Positions 23,260 through 25,077 of a stretch of DNA of 25,077 nt are shown here, one piece after another. The stretch spans positions 1 through 25,077 of the forward strand of contig BMAT01004621.1 of NCBI GenBank assembly GCA_019649035.1, read 5' to 3'. How positions within the stretch are numbered: the stretch's first letter is position 1; each line of letters starts with the position of its first letter. The translations under genes were made by a program, and so were the position numbers. Source of the DNA: Elysia marginata (lineage: Eukaryota; Mollusca; Gastropoda; Plakobranchidae). The notes beneath the pieces were generated by a model that did no database searches, was not told the DNA's origin, and saw only the letters and a program-made list of their open reading frames with translations.

Positions 23260-25077
23260 TTGTAATTGATCTGAGGATGTTCACTTTCTATACAGCAGAG
23301 TCAGGGCAGAATTAAACTGTGAATGCATAAAAATAACAAACAAACAAATCGTATCTTGCTACTATAAATTATAGTGAATTTAATGTTGGATATTCAACAG
23401 AAAATAACCCAAAATGTAGACATGTATTTATTTCTCTGATCTTTCAATCGCTGGAAATCGCTTGTAATTGTCATTAAAGTACATGAAATATATTTTTTGT
23501 ATACTAAGTATTAAAAAGACTCAACACACCTAAAATAACTCATGCATACGCCCCTGAAATGGCCAAAAGAATTAAAAATAATTTAATAATAAAAAGATTA
23601 CACTGCTGTAGCTGATGAACTAAGTGCCAGAATACTGTCATTTGAGATTGGTGATACGAATATACATATATAAACCTAGTAAAACAATACAAAAACGGAA
23701 CTCGTGAGAAAGGGGTTTACATCTATGTCTTTCAAGAAACCAGACTTGCTAACTCGGATTCTAATTTCTATGGGAGAATCAGACAATCGAATGGAATATT
23801 TTAGACCCAACTGGAGGAAGATTTACTGAGCGCTTCTTTCTGTTCATAAAAACTGCTGAATAACTCGAGGAGCTGTTGAGATACATCTGTGTTTAAACCC
23901 GTCATCTCCGCAAGTTTGACAAAGAAAGCTATTTAAACTAAGTTGATCATATCAATGACTATAGTAGTTGGTGCTCAGCCAAAGTAAGGCTTAGCTCCTT
24001 ACATTTACATCATGGGCCAAAAATAAACAAGAATGATCTGTGAGCATTAGAACTACAATTGGAACACAAATAACAGTTGGGTGGCATTTGAGTCACAAAT
24101 TAATCATAAATATATAATGAGATCGATTGTTGGGATGAGTAATGCAGCTACAACTTTTGGCATCTTTACAAAACGCTTGATCGAGACTTAATTGAAAATC
24201 AAAACGATCACCACGGACTAATTGAATTTCTTTGTGAATCTGAAACATGGAAACTGCCTCAAAATAACTTTGAGTGTGAAAATAATGTATTAAACCCTTT
24301 GTGACGTAGGTTTACCGATCGCCACAACGTGACAGTTCCTGGTTAAAGAGTGGGATTATTCATATATTTTTAACATTGCTGAACTCCAATCGTGTCAGAT
24401 TTTAAATAACTCTGCGTTAAATGCCCCTCACATTACAGACTTTGAGCAGCAACGCGTGAGTATGACGGGAACGTCTGTAGGTCTATTTTTAGAAACTGGT
24501 TTCATTGTTCTTATAGTTTCCTCCATCTGCTTTCCCGATTTTCACGTACGCTTAGTGAGACACGGTGCGTGTGCTTAAGGTTCGGTGGGTGCGAACTTAA
24601 AATAATATTTGTTAGTTTTTAGTGCTGGTACTAAACCCATGCACTTATGTGGATTTTAGATCTTAAGACCCTTAATGATTTATTTATGAAGATAGTACCG
24701 TTGTAGAATCGTATGGCTTGTTTACACCTCAAAATTGGTATTGTTGATCAAGGTTGTGAATGAATCATCTGCTGTCTTTGCTGTATGATATCCTTCTTCT
24801 AGTTTAGTTTATAGGCCGTGCAGGACTAAGTGATCACCTGCTTCCATTTCTTCTTTGCACCTTCTGCCGCTTTAACGAAAAACATCGTAGGCCCTATGTG
24901 CAGAAATGGCACAATCGGGTATTTTGTATCAGCACAAGAGAGTGAAAAAGAGGCTCATCTTTCTGCTCAGATTAGTCTTCTATCCCGACCCATTCCTGCG
25001 TTAACATAATTCTTAACTTATCGTATGAAGTTTGAATAAACAGACGTTAGTTTTATCTTTTTTTTTTTTTTTTTTTT
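23260..25077. other. intergenic region, no gene found
   Basis: No supported exon, RNA gene or TIR pair. One weak endonuclease-like peptide is noted near 23700-23800, and a 33-codon frame near 24905-25005 is not convincing. The window ends in a run of 19 T. Confidence 0.5.
25059..25077 (+). repeat. poly(T) run at window end
   Basis: 19 consecutive T. It may be a retroposed poly(A) tail on the minus strand or a contig boundary; the window ends before this can be decided. Confidence 0.7.

Noticed and set aside
24905..25005. 33-codon frame starting MAQSGILYQ
   Set aside because: Too short, no homology, no supporting transcript signals except a distant AATAAA.
1..25077. CRISPR arrays, operons, bacterial promoters, rRNA or functional tRNA genes
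   Set aside because: None seen. The window is eukaryotic intronic and intergenic DNA; the only repeats are microsatellites, a two-unit tandem duplication and dispersed elements.

Overview
This is AT-rich metazoan genomic DNA, not a bacterial or phage region. The evidence is short coding exons bounded by GT..AG splice sites, long AT-rich introns, CT and ATT microsatellites, a run of N (assembly gap), and many small terminal-inverted-repeat elements. One multi-exon gene on the + strand occupies roughly 1.0-18.9 kb. Its conceptual protein is recognisably a SPATA6 (spermatogenesis-associated protein 6) family member. The divergent invertebrate-like sequence, the repeat style and the recurrent GGGAAGTAA motifs suggest a lophotrochozoan, probably a mollusc. 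That taxonomic call is inference only.

Gene layout: eleven coding exons join in consistent phase (1035-1172, 1812-1860, 2984-3156, 3879-3977, 4378-4418, 7946-8222, 12136-12238, 15052-15092, 16065-16125, 17709-17869, 18790-18915). Together they encode 422 residues plus a TGA stop. The first coding exon, with the start codon, was not found and probably lies upstream of the window. The N-terminal ~145 residues carry the conserved SPATA6 domain. The middle is a basic, Ser/Arg-rich linker with the conserved PPFVVR block. The C-terminal part keeps a KVIREP / SPIVTRSSFLDRY region alignable with vertebrate SPATA6, then ends in a Tyr-rich stretch and a Leu/Arg-rich tail with no vertebrate match that I recognise. 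Several sites suggest alternative splicing: an 18-nt in-frame microexon (6354-6371), an in-frame internal acceptor (8134/8135), tandem donors 9 nt apart (8213/8222), an unusually long open alternative exon (from 12626), and a candidate extra 3' exon (19592-19679).

The introns are crowded with small non-autonomous DNA elements flanked by TA. These include a four-copy MITE family with TGTCTTGC-type ends (2336-2589, 7583-7846, 10854-11098, 15595-15831). There are also pogo/Tc1-like elements with CAGT-type ends (4966-5635, 8429-9466, 6856-7027, 16611-16768, 17248-17688). One of these ends 20 bp before an exon. An assembly gap (about 13970-14760) is followed by a retroelement-like tail and an (ATT)n repeat.

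Downstream of the gene (18.9-25.1 kb) I find no convincing second gene. The region holds candidate poly(A) signals, a possible tRNA-derived SINE remnant near 21.3 kb, a second copy of the 4966-5635 element near 22.6-23.0 kb, a 53-bp tandem duplication, and a T-run at the end. No CRISPR array, operon, intact transposase or novel defence-type system is visible. The most interesting material is the alternative-exon candidates and the element load in the SPATA6-like gene.
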